Assembly (NCBI GenBank): GCA_963728445.1
Contig: CAVSJO010000001.1
Location: 404,605-468,604 of the forward strand
Direction of reading: 5' to 3'
Length of the DNA: 64,000 nucleotides
Origin: CAVSJO01 sp963728445
GTDB lineage: Bacteria > Gemmatimonadota > Gemmatimonadetes > Longimicrobiales > RSA9
Of the stretch, positions 34,892 to 44,151 are shown piece by piece (position 1 is the stretch's first letter; each line of letters begins with the position of its first letter). A program made the translations under genes and the position numbers. Below the pieces are notes generated by a model. The model did no database searches, was not told where the DNA came from, and was given only the letters and a program-made list of their open reading frames with translations.

Positions 34892-35841
34892 ATACGCCCG
34901 CATGCTCCCTGCTGGCCACCGCGCTGGACGAGGACCGCACCTTCGAGATGGGGGACTACGCCGGCCCCCTCGCCCGCTGGTGCCCCGGCTGCGGCGACCA
35001 CTCGGTGCTCTCCGCCGTGCAGCGGCTGCTGGCCGCCGAGCAGCTCGCGCCCGAGACGACGGTGTTCGTCTCCGGGATCGGCTGCTCCAGCCGCTTTCCC
35101 CACTATCTGAAGACGTACGGCTTCCACGGCCTGCACGGCCGCGCGCTGCCCGTCGCCACGGGCGTGAAGCTGAATCGCCCGGAGCTGGACGTCTTCGTGG
35201 TCATGGGCGACGGCGACTGCACCTCCATCGGCGCCGGCCACTGGCTGCACGCCGTGCGCTACAACATCGACATGGTCGCGCTGCTGCTGGACAACAGCAT
35301 CTACGGCCTGACCAAGAAGCAGACGTCGCCCACGACGCCTCAGGGCTTCCCGAGCAACACGCAGCCGCGCGGGAGCTGGCTGCCGGCGCTGGACCCGATC
35401 GAGGCGACCCTCGGCATCACGAACGCCTCGTTCGTGGCCCAGACGGCCGAATGGATCCCGGGCCACCTCTTCGCGACGCTCCAGGCCGCGTACCGCCACG
35501 ACGGCTTCGCCTTCGTCCGCATCCTCCAGCGCTGCCCCGTCTACACGCCCGAGCTCTACCAGCTCGCCGTGCGCGAGCCGGAGCGCGTCGAGATGCTCGT
35601 CCACGACGACGGCATCCTCGTCCCGGAGCTCGAGAAGCTCTACCCGAACCGCAAGGTCCACGACCCCCGGGATCTGGACCTCGCCCGGCACCTCGCCGGC
35701 GACCCGTCCCGGATCCGCCTGGGCGTCTTCTACCGCGACCCGAGCCGCGCCCGCTACGACTCCATGCGCCGCCTGCCGGCCATGACCACCGGGAATCGCG
35801 TCGACCGGCTCAACCAGGAGCTCGACCGCTATGCCATCTGA
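34888..35841 (+). CDS. korB: 2-oxoacid:acceptor oxidoreductase, beta subunit
   Basis: The thiamine-diphosphate subunit, 317 aa. It shows ARWCPGCGDHSVLSAVQRLL with the cluster cysteines, a further Cys in SGIGCSSRFPHYL, and the TPP/Mg motif GDGDCTSIGAGH with NSIYGLTKKQTSPTTP. Together with KorA it makes reduced ferredoxin and acyl-CoA. Its ATG overlaps the korA stop. The next gene begins 11 bases before its stop, so the three cistrons are tightly coupled. Confidence 0.94.
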   Translation: MNTPACSLLATALDEDRTFEMGDYAGPLARWCPGCGDHSVLSAVQRLLAAEQLAPETTVFVSGIGCSSRFPHYLKTYGFHGLHGRALPVATGVKLNRPELDVFVVMGDGDCTSIGAGHWLHAVRYNIDMVALLLDNSIYGLTKKQTSPTTPQGFPSNTQPRGSWLPALDPIEATLGITNASFVAQTAEWIPGHLFATLQAAYRHDGFAFVRILQRCPVYTPELYQLAVREPERVEMLVHDDGILVPELEKLYPNRKVHDPRDLDLARHLAGDPSRIRLGVFYRDPSRARYDSMRRLPAMTTGNRVDRLNQELDRYAI

Positions 35842-36847
35842 CGCACGCATGGCCGCCGCGCAGGCTGCCCTCGCGCCTCGTCGCGACGCGTACGCGTCCG
35901 CCCTCGCCCGCGCCGTCGAGGAGGTCCGGGCCTGGCTGCACGCCCACTCCGGCGCCACCGTCGACGCCGCCGCGACCGCAGGCGCCGGCCTCGGCGCCTT
36001 CGCCACCGACCGCATCGACGCGGCCCGGTTCGCCGCCGTCTTCGCCGAAGCCGCCGGTGGCCTCGACACCGTCGAGTGGATGGAGGCCGCCGCCGAGACG
36101 CTCTCCGAGCTCGTCGAGCAGGGCGACTCCCTGTTCCACGCCAGCGTTTCGCCGGACGGCGACGCCGCCGGCACCATCCGCGCCGCCCTCGCGTCCACCG
36201 GCCGCGCGTTCGCCGCGGCCCGGGCCGCCGCGCGGGCGCGCCGCGGCCTGCCCGTCGGCGACGGCCGCCTGCTCGTGCGCGGACTGCCGCCGGCCGATTG
36301 GAACGCCGCCGAGCGCACCGTCGCGCCCCCCCTCGTGGTCGAGCTGCCCGGCGCCGCCCTGCGCGTCGACGGGCTGGCCGACCTCCTCGTCGGCGCCCAG
36401 GCCGTCGTCCTCGTGGCCGACGGCCCGACCTCGCCCGCCGCCCTCGTCCGTCTCGTCACCCCGGGCGTGCTGGTGCTCCAGACCTCCGATCCCGCGGAGC
36501 TGAGCGTCCTGAAGGAGTGGGACGGGCCCGCCGTGGCGGCGCTGGTGCCCGAGGGCGCCGCCCGCTTCCTCCACCACCCCGGCCGCTCACCGGCCCTCGT
36601 CGTCACCGACGCGCCCGCGCCCGACGCGGCCCGCACGGCCCCCGGCCGACCGGGCTTCGTCCAGCTCGAGGAGCTGCGGCTGCTGGCCGCGGCCGCGCAG
36701 GGCCCGGGAGCCGCCACGACCGTGGGCACGGCGGCCGGCCTGGACGGGGCCGCCTCGCCGGGCGCCGCCGAGCCGCCTTCGACCGCCGACCGGCTGGCCG
36801 CGTGGCTGCTGCGGCAGGCCGACCTCGAAGGGGGCAGCGGGGCATGA
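35831..36847 (+). CDS. Uncharacterised protein in the KOR-Rnf operon
   Basis: A 338-aa protein for which I recognise no family. It is soluble, with no signal peptide and no Cys-rich motif. The first 140 residues are helical and Ala-rich (ALARAVEEVRAWLHAHSG; FAAVFAEAAGGLDTVEWM; ARAAARARRGLPVGDGRLLV). The middle (PPLVVELPGAALRVDGLADL, then AVVLVADGPTSPAALVRLVT, TPGVLVLQTSDPAEL) looks like an alternating beta-alpha domain. The tail is low-complexity Ala/Gly/Pro ending in a helix. Start overlaps korB by 11 bases, and its stop overlaps the rnfB start (ATGA), so it is translated with both. Its place between KOR and RnfB suggests a scaffold, electron-transfer partner or assembly factor, which is inference only. 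Confidence 0.75.
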   Translation: MPSDARMAAAQAALAPRRDAYASALARAVEEVRAWLHAHSGATVDAAATAGAGLGAFATDRIDAARFAAVFAEAAGGLDTVEWMEAAAETLSELVEQGDSLFHASVSPDGDAAGTIRAALASTGRAFAAARAAARARRGLPVGDGRLLVRGLPPADWNAAERTVAPPLVVELPGAALRVDGLADLLVGAQAVVLVADGPTSPAALVRLVTPGVLVLQTSDPAELSVLKEWDGPAVAALVPEGAARFLHHPGRSPALVVTDAPAPDAARTAPGRPGFVQLEELRLLAAAAQGPGAATTVGTAAGLDGAASPGAAEPPSTADRLAAWLLRQADLEGGSGA

Positions 36848-37692
36848 CTCCCGTCGTCTTCATGGCCGCCGTGATCGTCGGCGGCGTCGGCCTGGCCTTC
36901 GGCGTCATGATCGCCGTCGCGCAGCGCGCCTTCTACGTGGAGGAGGATCCCCGCGTGGACGGCGTCACCGACCTGCTGCCGGGCGCGAACTGCGGCGCCT
37001 GCGGCTTCGCCGGCTGCCGCGCGTTCGCCGAGGCCGTCGTGAATGGGGACGTCGTGCCCGCGGGCTGCACCGTCATGGGAGCGGACGACCGGGAGGACGT
37101 GGCGGCGTACCTCGGCGTCGACGCGGGCGAGGCGGTGAAGCGCGTCGCCCGGCTGCTGTGCGCCGGCGGCAGCGACGTCGCCCCGTACAAGGCGGTCTAT
37201 CGGGGCATCGAGAGCTGCGCCGCGGCCGTGTCCGTCGGCGGGGGCGGGAAGGCGTGTCCGTGGGGGTGCGTCGGCCTCGGCGACTGCGCCGTCTCGTGCA
37301 CCTTCGACGCCATCACCATGGGGCCCACGGGCCTGCCGATGGTGGACCCCGAGAAGTGCACCGCGTGCAACGACTGCGTGGAGGCGTGCCCCCTGGGGCT
37401 CTTCACCATCCTGCCGATGGACGAGCACCTCCTCGTGCAGTGCCGGAACCTCCTCGACGGGGACGCCGCCACCTCGGTGTGCGCCGTCGCCTGCAACGCC
37501 TGCGGCCGCTGCGTTCAGGACGCCGCGCCCGGGCTCATCCACATCCGCGACAACCTCGCGGTCATCGATCCTGCGCGCGCGGCCGAAGCGGACGTCGCGG
37601 CCATCGCGCGCTGTCCGACGGGGGCCATCACGTGGCTGGACGGCCCCCAGTTCGCTTCGCTGCGTCAACCGGTCGGGAGCCTGACAGCATGA
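36844..37692 (+). CDS. rnfB: Rnf complex subunit RnfB
   Basis: RnfB receives electrons from ferredoxin at the membrane. The 282-aa protein has an N-terminal membrane anchor (VVFMAAVIVGGVGLAFGVMI) and the Fe-S domain GANCGACGFAGCRAFAEAV with its fourth Cys in VPAGC. Ferredoxin-like clusters follow: CPWGCVGLGDCAVSC, CTACNDCVEACP, CNACGRC and RCPTGAI, typical of RnfB. Length is normal. Start overlaps the unknown gene and stop overlaps nifJ (ATGA). In most organisms rnfB lies with rnfA or at an end of the rnf operon; here it is split from the other rnf genes by a 5.1-kb PFOR gene. Confidence 0.95.
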   Translation: MTPVVFMAAVIVGGVGLAFGVMIAVAQRAFYVEEDPRVDGVTDLLPGANCGACGFAGCRAFAEAVVNGDVVPAGCTVMGADDREDVAAYLGVDAGEAVKRVARLLCAGGSDVAPYKAVYRGIESCAAAVSVGGGGKACPWGCVGLGDCAVSCTFDAITMGPTGLPMVDPEKCTACNDCVEACPLGLFTILPMDEHLLVQCRNLLDGDAATSVCAVACNACGRCVQDAAPGLIHIRDNLAVIDPARAAEADVAAIARCPTGAITWLDGPQFASLRQPVGSLTA

Positions 37693-40600
37693 TTCTGCAG
37701 CGGAAGTCCGAGACGGAGACCCCCGCACCTGCCTATCCGGGCCTGCCGGAGGCGGTGGACGGGAGCGGAGCCGTCGTCGCCGTCGAAACGGCGGCGAGCG
37801 AGGCCGCCGGCGCCTACCCCATCACGCCCTCGACGCAGATGGGCGAGGGCTGGGCGCTGGCCGTGGCCTCGGGCAAGCCGAACGTCTTCGGACGCAACCT
37901 CATCTTCTTCGAGCCCGAGGGCGAGCACGCGGCCGCCGCGGTCACGGCCGGCATGAGCATGACCGGGCTGCGCGCCGTGAACTTCTCCAGCGGCCAGGGC
38001 ATCGCGTACATGCACGAGTCGCTGTACGCCGCCGCCGGGAAGCGCCTCACGTACGTGCTGCACGTCGCCGCCCGGGCCATGACGAAGCACGCGCTGAACG
38101 TGCACGCCGGCCACGACGACTACCACGCCGTCGACGACACCGGCTTCTTCCAGCTCTTCGCCAAGGACGTGCAGTCCGCGGCGGACCTGGCGCTCATCGC
38201 ACACCGCATCGCCGAGCTGTCCCTCACGCCCGGCATCTGCGCGCAGGACGGCTTCCTGACCAGCCACGTCATCGAGTCGATCCGGCTGCCCGAGCCCGAG
38301 CTGATCCGGGAATATCTGGGCGACCCGTCGGACATGATCGACGCGCCGACGCCGGCGCAGCGCATGGTCTTCGGCGAGCGCCGCCGTCGCATTCCCGAGA
38401 TGTTCGACACGGACTACCCGACCATGCTCGGCGTCGTCCAGAACCAGGACGCGTACGCCCAGGGCGTCGCCGCGCAGCGGCCCTTCTACTTCGACCACGT
38501 CCAGGCCCTCGCCGACCGCGCCATGGACGAGTTCGCAGCCCTCACCGGCCGCCGCTACAGTCGCGCCGCCGGCTACCGCATGGAGGACGCCGAGTACGTC
38601 CTCGTCGGGCAGGGCTCCGTAGTCTCCAACGCCGAGCAGGTCGCCGACCACCTCCGCGAGACCCGCGGTCTGAAGGTCGGCGTCCTCGACCTCGCCATGT
38701 TCCGGCCGTTCCCCGCCGACCTCGTGGCCGCGCTGCTCCGCGGCCGGCGGGCCGTCACCGTTCTCGAGCGCGTGGATCAGCCGCTCGCCGCGGATCCACC
38801 GCTCCTCCGGGAAATCCGCGCGGCGCTGGCTCACGCGCTCGAGAACTCCCGCTCCCGTCGCGCCGGCGCGGCGCCCTTCCCGGGCGTGACCTCCGTGCGT
38901 GCCGACGAGGTGCCCGACTTCCACTCCGCCGGCTTCGGCTTCGGCAGCCGCGACCTGCAGCCCGGCGACCTCGTCGCCGCCGTCGACAACATGCTCCCCG
39001 ACGGCGCCGGCCGCCGCCAGTTCTACCTCGGCGTCGAGTTCATCCGGAAGAACACGCGCCTGCCCAAGCTCCGCATCTGGCAGGAGCAGCTCCTGGAGAG
39101 CTACCCGCACCTCGGCGAGCTCGCCCTCGAGCCGGTCCGCACGCCGGACCTGCACCCGAAGGGCTCCGTCTCCCTGCGCATCCACTCCGTCGGCGGCTGG
39201 GGCGCCATCACCACGGGGAAGAACGTGGCGCTGACGGCCTTCGAGCTGTTCGGCCTGAACGTGAAGGCCAACCCGAAGTACGGCTCCGAGAAGAAGGGCC
39301 AGCCCACGACGTTCTACGCCACGCTCTCGCCCGAGCCCGTGAGGCTGAACGCCGAGCTCCGTCACGTGGACGTGGTGCTCTCCCCCGACCCGAACGTCTT
39401 CCGCCATTCGGACCCGCTGCTGGGCCTCGCGAAGGGCGGCGTGTTCGTCATCCAGAGCGAGCTGACGGGCGTCGACTTCTGGAATTCGCTGCCGTCGGCG
39501 GCCCAGGAGAAGATCGTCGAGCGCGGCATCCGCGTCTTCGCCCTCGACGGCTTCCGCATCGCCTCCGAGGAGGCGTCCGACGCGGAACTCCGCTACCGCA
39601 TGCAGGGCGCCGCCTTCATGGGCGCCTTCTTCCGCGCCTCGTCCCTCGCCGACCGGAAGGACGGCGGCGAAGAGCGCGTCTTCGAGGGCATCCGGGCCCA
39701 GCTACAGCGCAAGTTCGGAAAGCTCGGCACGCGCGTGGTCGAGGACAACCTGCGCGTGATCCGCCGCGGCTACGAGGAGCTGAGCGAGGTCGAGCCCGGG
39801 CCGGTCGGCCTCGACGAGGGCGGCGAGATCGTCGTCGGCCCGATGCCCGGCGTCATGGACGTGCCCGCCGCCGAGGCCGGCGTCGGTCAGCCCGGCCGCT
39901 TCTACGAGCAGGTCTGCTCCGTCTACCGTGTCGGCGAGGACGGCATCGCGGATCCCTTCGCGGCGGTGAGCGCCATCCCGGCGGCCACCAGCGCGATCCG
40001 CGACATGACCGACATCCGCTTCGAGGTGCCGGACTTCATCGCCGAGAAATGCACGGGCTGCAGCCAGTGCTGGACGCAGTGCCCGGACGCCGCGATCCCC
40101 GGCCTCGTCTCCACCGTCGAAGACCTGATCGACACCGGCATCCGGACCGCCACGCGGGACGTCGCGGCCGCCGGCGCCGGGCCGTCCCTCGACCGCATCC
40201 GCCAGGTGGCGAAGCCGCTGGCGAAGGAGACGCGCAAGGTCCTGGACGCGGTGCCGTTCACGAACTTCGGCGAGTCGCTGAGCGCCGCGTATGGAAACCT
40301 CGTCGGCAAGCTGGGCTGGGACGCCGAGCGCCGCGCCGAGCTGGACGCCGACTTCGCCGCCGTGCACGACCGGCTGTCCGCTTTCCCGCTGGCGAAGACC
40401 ACGCCGTTCTGGGACGCCCACGAGCGGAAGGAGAAGGGGAGCGGCGGACTGCTCGCCATCACGATCAACCCCGAGGCCTGCAAGGGCTGCAACATCTGCG
40501 TGGAGGTCTGCCCCGAGGACGCGCTCGTCACGATCCGCCAGGACGCGGAGGTGGTCGAGACGCTGCGCCGCAACTGGGAGACGTGGGAGCAGCTCCCCGA

Positions 40601-42818
40601 CACGCCGGACCGCTACATCAACATCGCCAGCCTGGACGAGGGGATCGGCGTGCTGTCCTCCCTGCTCCTCAGGAAGGACAGCTACCGCTCCATGGTCGGC
40701 GGCGACGGTGCCTGCATGGGCTGCGGCGAGAAGACGGCCGTGCACCTGGTCACGTCGACCATCGAGGCGCTCATGCGGCCGCGCGTCGAGACGTACGTGC
40801 AGCACCTCGACGAGCTGATCGCCGGCCTCGACGCCCGCGCCCGCACCATCGTGTCCGCGGACGCGGATCTCGACGCGCTGCTCTCGCAGGGCGACGTCGC
40901 CTACCCCGTGCCGCCGGAGAAGCGCACCGAGCTCGCCGGGCTGGCCCGCTCCATCGCGGAGCTGAAGGACCTGCGCTGGCGCTACGTCGAGGGACCCGGC
41001 GGCCGCGGCCGCGCAAACCTCGGCATGGCGAACAGCACCGGCTGCTCCTCGGTCTGGGGCAGCACGTACCCCTACAACCCCTACCCGTACCCCTGGGTCA
41101 ACCACCTCTTCCAGGACTCGCCCTCCATCGCCATCGGCGTGTTCGAGGGCCACATGCGGAAGATGGCGAAGGGCTTCGCCGACGTGCGACGCGCCGAGCT
41201 CCGGCTCGCCGGCGGCTACGACGAGGCCCGGGACGAGCCGGCCCTCCGCACCCTGGACTGGCACGCCTTCAGCGACCAGGAGTTCGCCCTGTGCCCGCCC
41301 ATCGTCGCCATGGGCGGCGACGGCGCCATGCTCGACATCGGCTTCCAGAACCTGTCCCGCCTCATGGCCAGCGGGAAGCCGATCCGCGTGGTGGTCCTGG
41401 ACACGCAGGTCTACTCGAACACCGGCGGCCAGGCGTGCACCAGCGGGTTCACCGGCCAGGTCGCCGACATGTCCGCCTGGGGCGCCGCGCAGCACGGCAA
41501 GACGGAGGTCCGCAAGGAGCTCGCACTCATCGCGATGGCCCATCGCGGCGTCTTCGTCCACCAGTCGTCCCAGGCCTCGCCGTCCCACCTCATCGCGGGC
41601 CTGGTGAAGGGCCTGAACCGACGCGGTCCCGCGCTGTTCAACCTGTACACGCCGTGCCCCGTCGAGCACGGCACGCCCGACGAGTGGGCGCCCATGGGCG
41701 CGAAGCTGGCCCTCGAGAGCCGCGCCTTCCCCTACCTCACGTTCGACCCCGACGCCGGTGCGAGCTTCGCCGAGTGCCTGGATCTGGAGGGGAACCCGGC
41801 CATCGACGAGGACTGGCCGAGCTACGAGCGGGAGTACGTGGACGCCGACGGCCAGACGCAGCGCATCGAGCTGCCCCTGACCACCGCCGACTGGGCGGCC
41901 ACCGAGGCCCGCTTCCGCAAGCATTTCAAGCCCCTTGAAGGCGAGCCGGGCGACGACGCCCTGCCGTTCCACGAGTACGTCCGCCTGCCCGCCGCCGAAC
42001 GCGCCTCGCACACGGCGTGGATCTACGCGATCGGCGCCGACCAGGCCCTGCGACGCCTGTCCGTATCGCCCGAGATCGCCACGCTGGCCGACGACCGGCT
42101 CCACTTCTGGAACCAGCTCCGCGAGATCGCGGGGCTGCGCGTCGATGCGGCGGTCCGGGACGGCGTCTCCGGGGAGATCGAGGCGGAGTTCGAGAAGCGC
42201 GAGGCCGCGCTCAGGGCCGAGTACGAGGCGAAGCTCGAGGAGCTGCGCAACAGTATGCCGCGCCTCGTCGCCCGCCGCATGGCCGAGGGCCTGGTCCGCA
42301 GCACCGCCGGCGGCCGCGAGACCGTCGCCGACCTCCTCGATCGCATCGCGCAGATCCCCGCCCTCGAGCCCATCCGCCTCGAGGACGTCGCCGGCTTCGC
42401 CACGAACGGCGGCGCCAGGCCCGTGGACGCCGCGGCCCCCGCAGGCGCCGCCCCCGCCGTCGCGAACGCAGCCCCCGCCGCGACCGCAGCCGCAGCGCCG
42501 GCCCCCGTCGCAGCCCCTGAGCCTCAGCCTCAGCCTCAGCCTCAGCCTGAGGCCGATGACAGCGTCATCGGCCTCGACCCCTACATCGAGACCGAGCGCT
42601 GCACCACCTGCAACGAGTGCACGAACCTGAACGGCCGCATGTTCGCCTACAACGACAGCCGCCAGGCCTACATCAAGGACGCCACGGCCGGCACGTTCGC
42701 ACAGCTCGTCACCGCCGCGGAGCGCTGCCCCGCGGAACTGATCCACCCCGGCACGCCGCTGAACCCGAAGGAGAAGGACCTGGAGAAGTGGGTGAAGCGC
42801 GCCGAGCGGTTCAACTGA
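37689..42818 (+). CDS. nifJ: Pyruvate:ferredoxin oxidoreductase-type giant enzyme with fused ferredoxin domain
   Basis: This 1709-aa protein has PFOR core domains but is about 500 residues longer than ordinary NifJ. Domain I starts near 40 (AYPITPSTQMGEGW). The gamma-type domain is near 495 (RIHSVGGWGAITTGKN). Two 4Fe-4S motifs follow: CTGCSQCWTQCPDA near 787 and CKGCNICVEVCPEDA near 931, with about 130 residues between them. The TPP domain has GDGACMGCGEKTA near 1004, CSSVWGSTYPYNPYP near 1119 and MGGDGAMLDIGFQNLSR near 1207. Beyond it are a charged coiled-coil (about 1495-1530), an Ala/Pro linker with (Pro-Gln)4, and a single-cluster ferredoxin-like domain (ERCTTCNECTNLN ... AERCPAELIHPG). 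It lies in the rnf operon, coupled to rnfB by ATGA, and probably supplies it with electrons. Confidence 0.92.
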   Translation: MILQRKSETETPAPAYPGLPEAVDGSGAVVAVETAASEAAGAYPITPSTQMGEGWALAVASGKPNVFGRNLIFFEPEGEHAAAAVTAGMSMTGLRAVNFSSGQGIAYMHESLYAAAGKRLTYVLHVAARAMTKHALNVHAGHDDYHAVDDTGFFQLFAKDVQSAADLALIAHRIAELSLTPGICAQDGFLTSHVIESIRLPEPELIREYLGDPSDMIDAPTPAQRMVFGERRRRIPEMFDTDYPTMLGVVQNQDAYAQGVAAQRPFYFDHVQALADRAMDEFAALTGRRYSRAAGYRMEDAEYVLVGQGSVVSNAEQVADHLRETRGLKVGVLDLAMFRPFPADLVAALLRGRRAVTVLERVDQPLAADPPLLREIRAALAHALENSRSRRAGAAPFPGVTSVRADEVPDFHSAGFGFGSRDLQPGDLVAAVDNMLPDGAGRRQFYLGVEFIRKNTRLPKLRIWQEQLLESYPHLGELALEPVRTPDLHPKGSVSLRIHSVGGWGAITTGKNVALTAFELFGLNVKANPKYGSEKKGQPTTFYATLSPEPVRLNAELRHVDVVLSPDPNVFRHSDPLLGLAKGGVFVIQSELTGVDFWNSLPSAAQEKIVERGIRVFALDGFRIASEEASDAELRYRMQGAAFMGAFFRASSLADRKDGGEERVFEGIRAQLQRKFGKLGTRVVEDNLRVIRRGYEELSEVEPGPVGLDEGGEIVVGPMPGVMDVPAAEAGVGQPGRFYEQVCSVYRVGEDGIADPFAAVSAIPAATSAIRDMTDIRFEVPDFIAEKCTGCSQCWTQCPDAAIPGLVSTVEDLIDTGIRTATRDVAAAGAGPSLDRIRQVAKPLAKETRKVLDAVPFTNFGESLSAAYGNLVGKLGWDAERRAELDADFAAVHDRLSAFPLAKTTPFWDAHERKEKGSGGLLAITINPEACKGCNICVEVCPEDALVTIRQDAEVVETLRRNWETWEQLPDTPDRYINIASLDEGIGVLSSLLLRKDSYRSMVGGDGACMGCGEKTAVHLVTSTIEALMRPRVETYVQHLDELIAGLDARARTIVSADADLDALLSQGDVAYPVPPEKRTELAGLARSIAELKDLRWRYVEGPGGRGRANLGMANSTGCSSVWGSTYPYNPYPYPWVNHLFQDSPSIAIGVFEGHMRKMAKGFADVRRAELRLAGGYDEARDEPALRTLDWHAFSDQEFALCPPIVAMGGDGAMLDIGFQNLSRLMASGKPIRVVVLDTQVYSNTGGQACTSGFTGQVADMSAWGAAQHGKTEVRKELALIAMAHRGVFVHQSSQASPSHLIAGLVKGLNRRGPALFNLYTPCPVEHGTPDEWAPMGAKLALESRAFPYLTFDPDAGASFAECLDLEGNPAIDEDWPSYEREYVDADGQTQRIELPLTTADWAATEARFRKHFKPLEGEPGDDALPFHEYVRLPAAERASHTAWIYAIGADQALRRLSVSPEIATLADDRLHFWNQLREIAGLRVDAAVRDGVSGEIEAEFEKREAALRAEYEAKLEELRNSMPRLVARRMAEGLVRSTAGGRETVADLLDRIAQIPALEPIRLEDVAGFATNGGARPVDAAAPAGAAPAVANAAPAATAAAAPAPVAAPEPQPQPQPQPEADDSVIGLDPYIETERCTTCNECTNLNGRMFAYNDSRQAYIKDATAGTFAQLVTAAERCPAELIHPGTPLNPKEKDLEKWVKRAERFN
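42516..42552 (+). repeat. Hexamer array within nifJ
   Basis: Tandem cctcag hexamers (read gctgag on the minus strand) encode the Pro-Gln repeat of the NifJ linker. They belong to the same hexamer family as the intergenic arrays near 6.1, 6.7 and 23.0 kb, here open in frame and in the opposite orientation relative to the gene. Confidence 0.8.
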
Positions 42819-42825
42819 GGAGTCC

Positions 42826-44151
42826 ATGGCACGCGTGAGCTTTCGCCACGGGGTCCACCCGCCGGACCACAAGGAGCTGACGGCGGCGCTGCCGATCCGT
42901 CGGATGCCGTTCCCCGACGAGGTAGTGCTGCCGCTGCGCCAGCACGCCGGCAAGCCGGCGAAGCTGCTGGTGCGCCGCGGCCAGCGCGTGGAGCGAGGAG
43001 ACCGGATCGCCGAGGCCGACGGCTTCGTGTCCGTTCCCATCCACGCCTCCGCCACCGGCACGGTGAAGGAGATCGGGCTGTGGCCGCACCCGGACGGCAG
43101 CTGGGCGGAGGCGGTCCGCATCGAGGTGGAGCGCTACTCTCCGCAGCTGCCCCGCACGCGACTCGTGCCGCGCTGGGAGACGCTGGACGCGGCCGGCGTG
43201 GTGCAGGCGGTCCAGGACGCGGGCGTCGTCGGGCTCGGCGGCGCCGCCTTCCCGACCCACGTGAAGCTCGCGCCGCCGAAGGAGGGTGGGGCCGAGCTGC
43301 TCCTGGTCAACGGCGTCGAGTGCGAGCCCTACCTCACCTCCGACCACCGGCTCATGGCGGAGTTGCCGGAGCGCGTGTGGTTCGGCGTCCGCATCATGAT
43401 GAAGGCCCTCGGCGCCGGCCGGGCCGTCGTGGGCGTGGAGCGCAACAAGCCGGACGCCATCGCCGCGCTCCGGGCCGCGCAGCCGGCGGACCTCGACGTC
43501 GCCGTCGAGCCGCTGACCGTGAAGTATCCGCAGGGCGCCGAGAAGATGCTCATCAAGGCCGTGACGGGCAGGGAAGTGCCGTCCGGGAAGCTGCCCCTCC
43601 ACGTCGGCGTCGTGGTCCAGAACGTCGGGTCCCTCGCCGCCATCGCGGAGGTCTTCGAGACCGGCTTCCCGCTCGTCGAGCGCATCGTCACCGTGACGGG
43701 GCCCGGCGTGCGCAAGCCGTCGAATCTGATCGTGCCCGTCGGCACCCGGCTCGCCACGCTCTTCGACGCGTGCGGCGGGCTCACCGCGGACGCCACCGAG
43801 GTCGTCGTGGGCGGCCCCATGATGGGCATCGTCCAGCCCGACCTGGACGCGCCCGTCATCAAGGGCACCACCGGCGTCGTGGTCCTGACCCGCGCGCAGG
43901 TACCGGAGCGGCAGGTCCACCCCTGCATCCGCTGCGGCCGCTGCCTCGACGCGTGCCCGGTCTTCCTCAACCCGTCCGAGCTCGGGCTCCTCGCCCAGGC
44001 CGGCCGCTACGAGGAGATGACCGAGCGCAGCCTGGCCGACTGCATGCTGTGCGGCTCCTGCTCCTACGTGTGCCCCTCGTCCATCCCGCTCTCCCAGATG
44101 TTCGGGCTCGCGAAGCGCGCGCTGCGCACGCGCAAGGAGAGGGCGGCGTGA
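42826..44151 (+). CDS. rnfC: Rnf complex subunit RnfC
   Basis: RnfC is the peripheral subunit that exchanges electrons with NAD. The 441-aa protein opens with SFRHGVHPPDHKELT. It has a biotin-like motif region HASATGTVKEI, the flavin/NADH-binding GVVGLGGAAFPTHVKL with LLVNGVECEPY, an SLBB-like segment and two 4Fe-4S motifs, CIRCGRCLDACPVF and CMLCGSCSYVCPSSIP. The latter matches electron-transfer ferredoxin clusters. Start ATG is eight bases after nifJ. Its stop overlaps the GTG of rnfD. Confidence 0.95.
   Translation: MARVSFRHGVHPPDHKELTAALPIRRMPFPDEVVLPLRQHAGKPAKLLVRRGQRVERGDRIAEADGFVSVPIHASATGTVKEIGLWPHPDGSWAEAVRIEVERYSPQLPRTRLVPRWETLDAAGVVQAVQDAGVVGLGGAAFPTHVKLAPPKEGGAELLLVNGVECEPYLTSDHRLMAELPERVWFGVRIMMKALGAGRAVVGVERNKPDAIAALRAAQPADLDVAVEPLTVKYPQGAEKMLIKAVTGREVPSGKLPLHVGVVVQNVGSLAAIAEVFETGFPLVERIVTVTGPGVRKPSNLIVPVGTRLATLFDACGGLTADATEVVVGGPMMGIVQPDLDAPVIKGTTGVVVLTRAQVPERQVHPCIRCGRCLDACPVFLNPSELGLLAQAGRYEEMTERSLADCMLCGSCSYVCPSSIPLSQMFGLAKRALRTRKERAA

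Noticed and set aside
39702..43121. Very long open frame (over 1100 codons) on the minus strand opposite nifJ/rnfC
   Set aside because: It lies antisense to genes with intact PFOR and RnfC motifs. High GC in third positions makes such frames stop-free. Its translation is dominated by Arg, Gly, Val and Ala and shows no domain.
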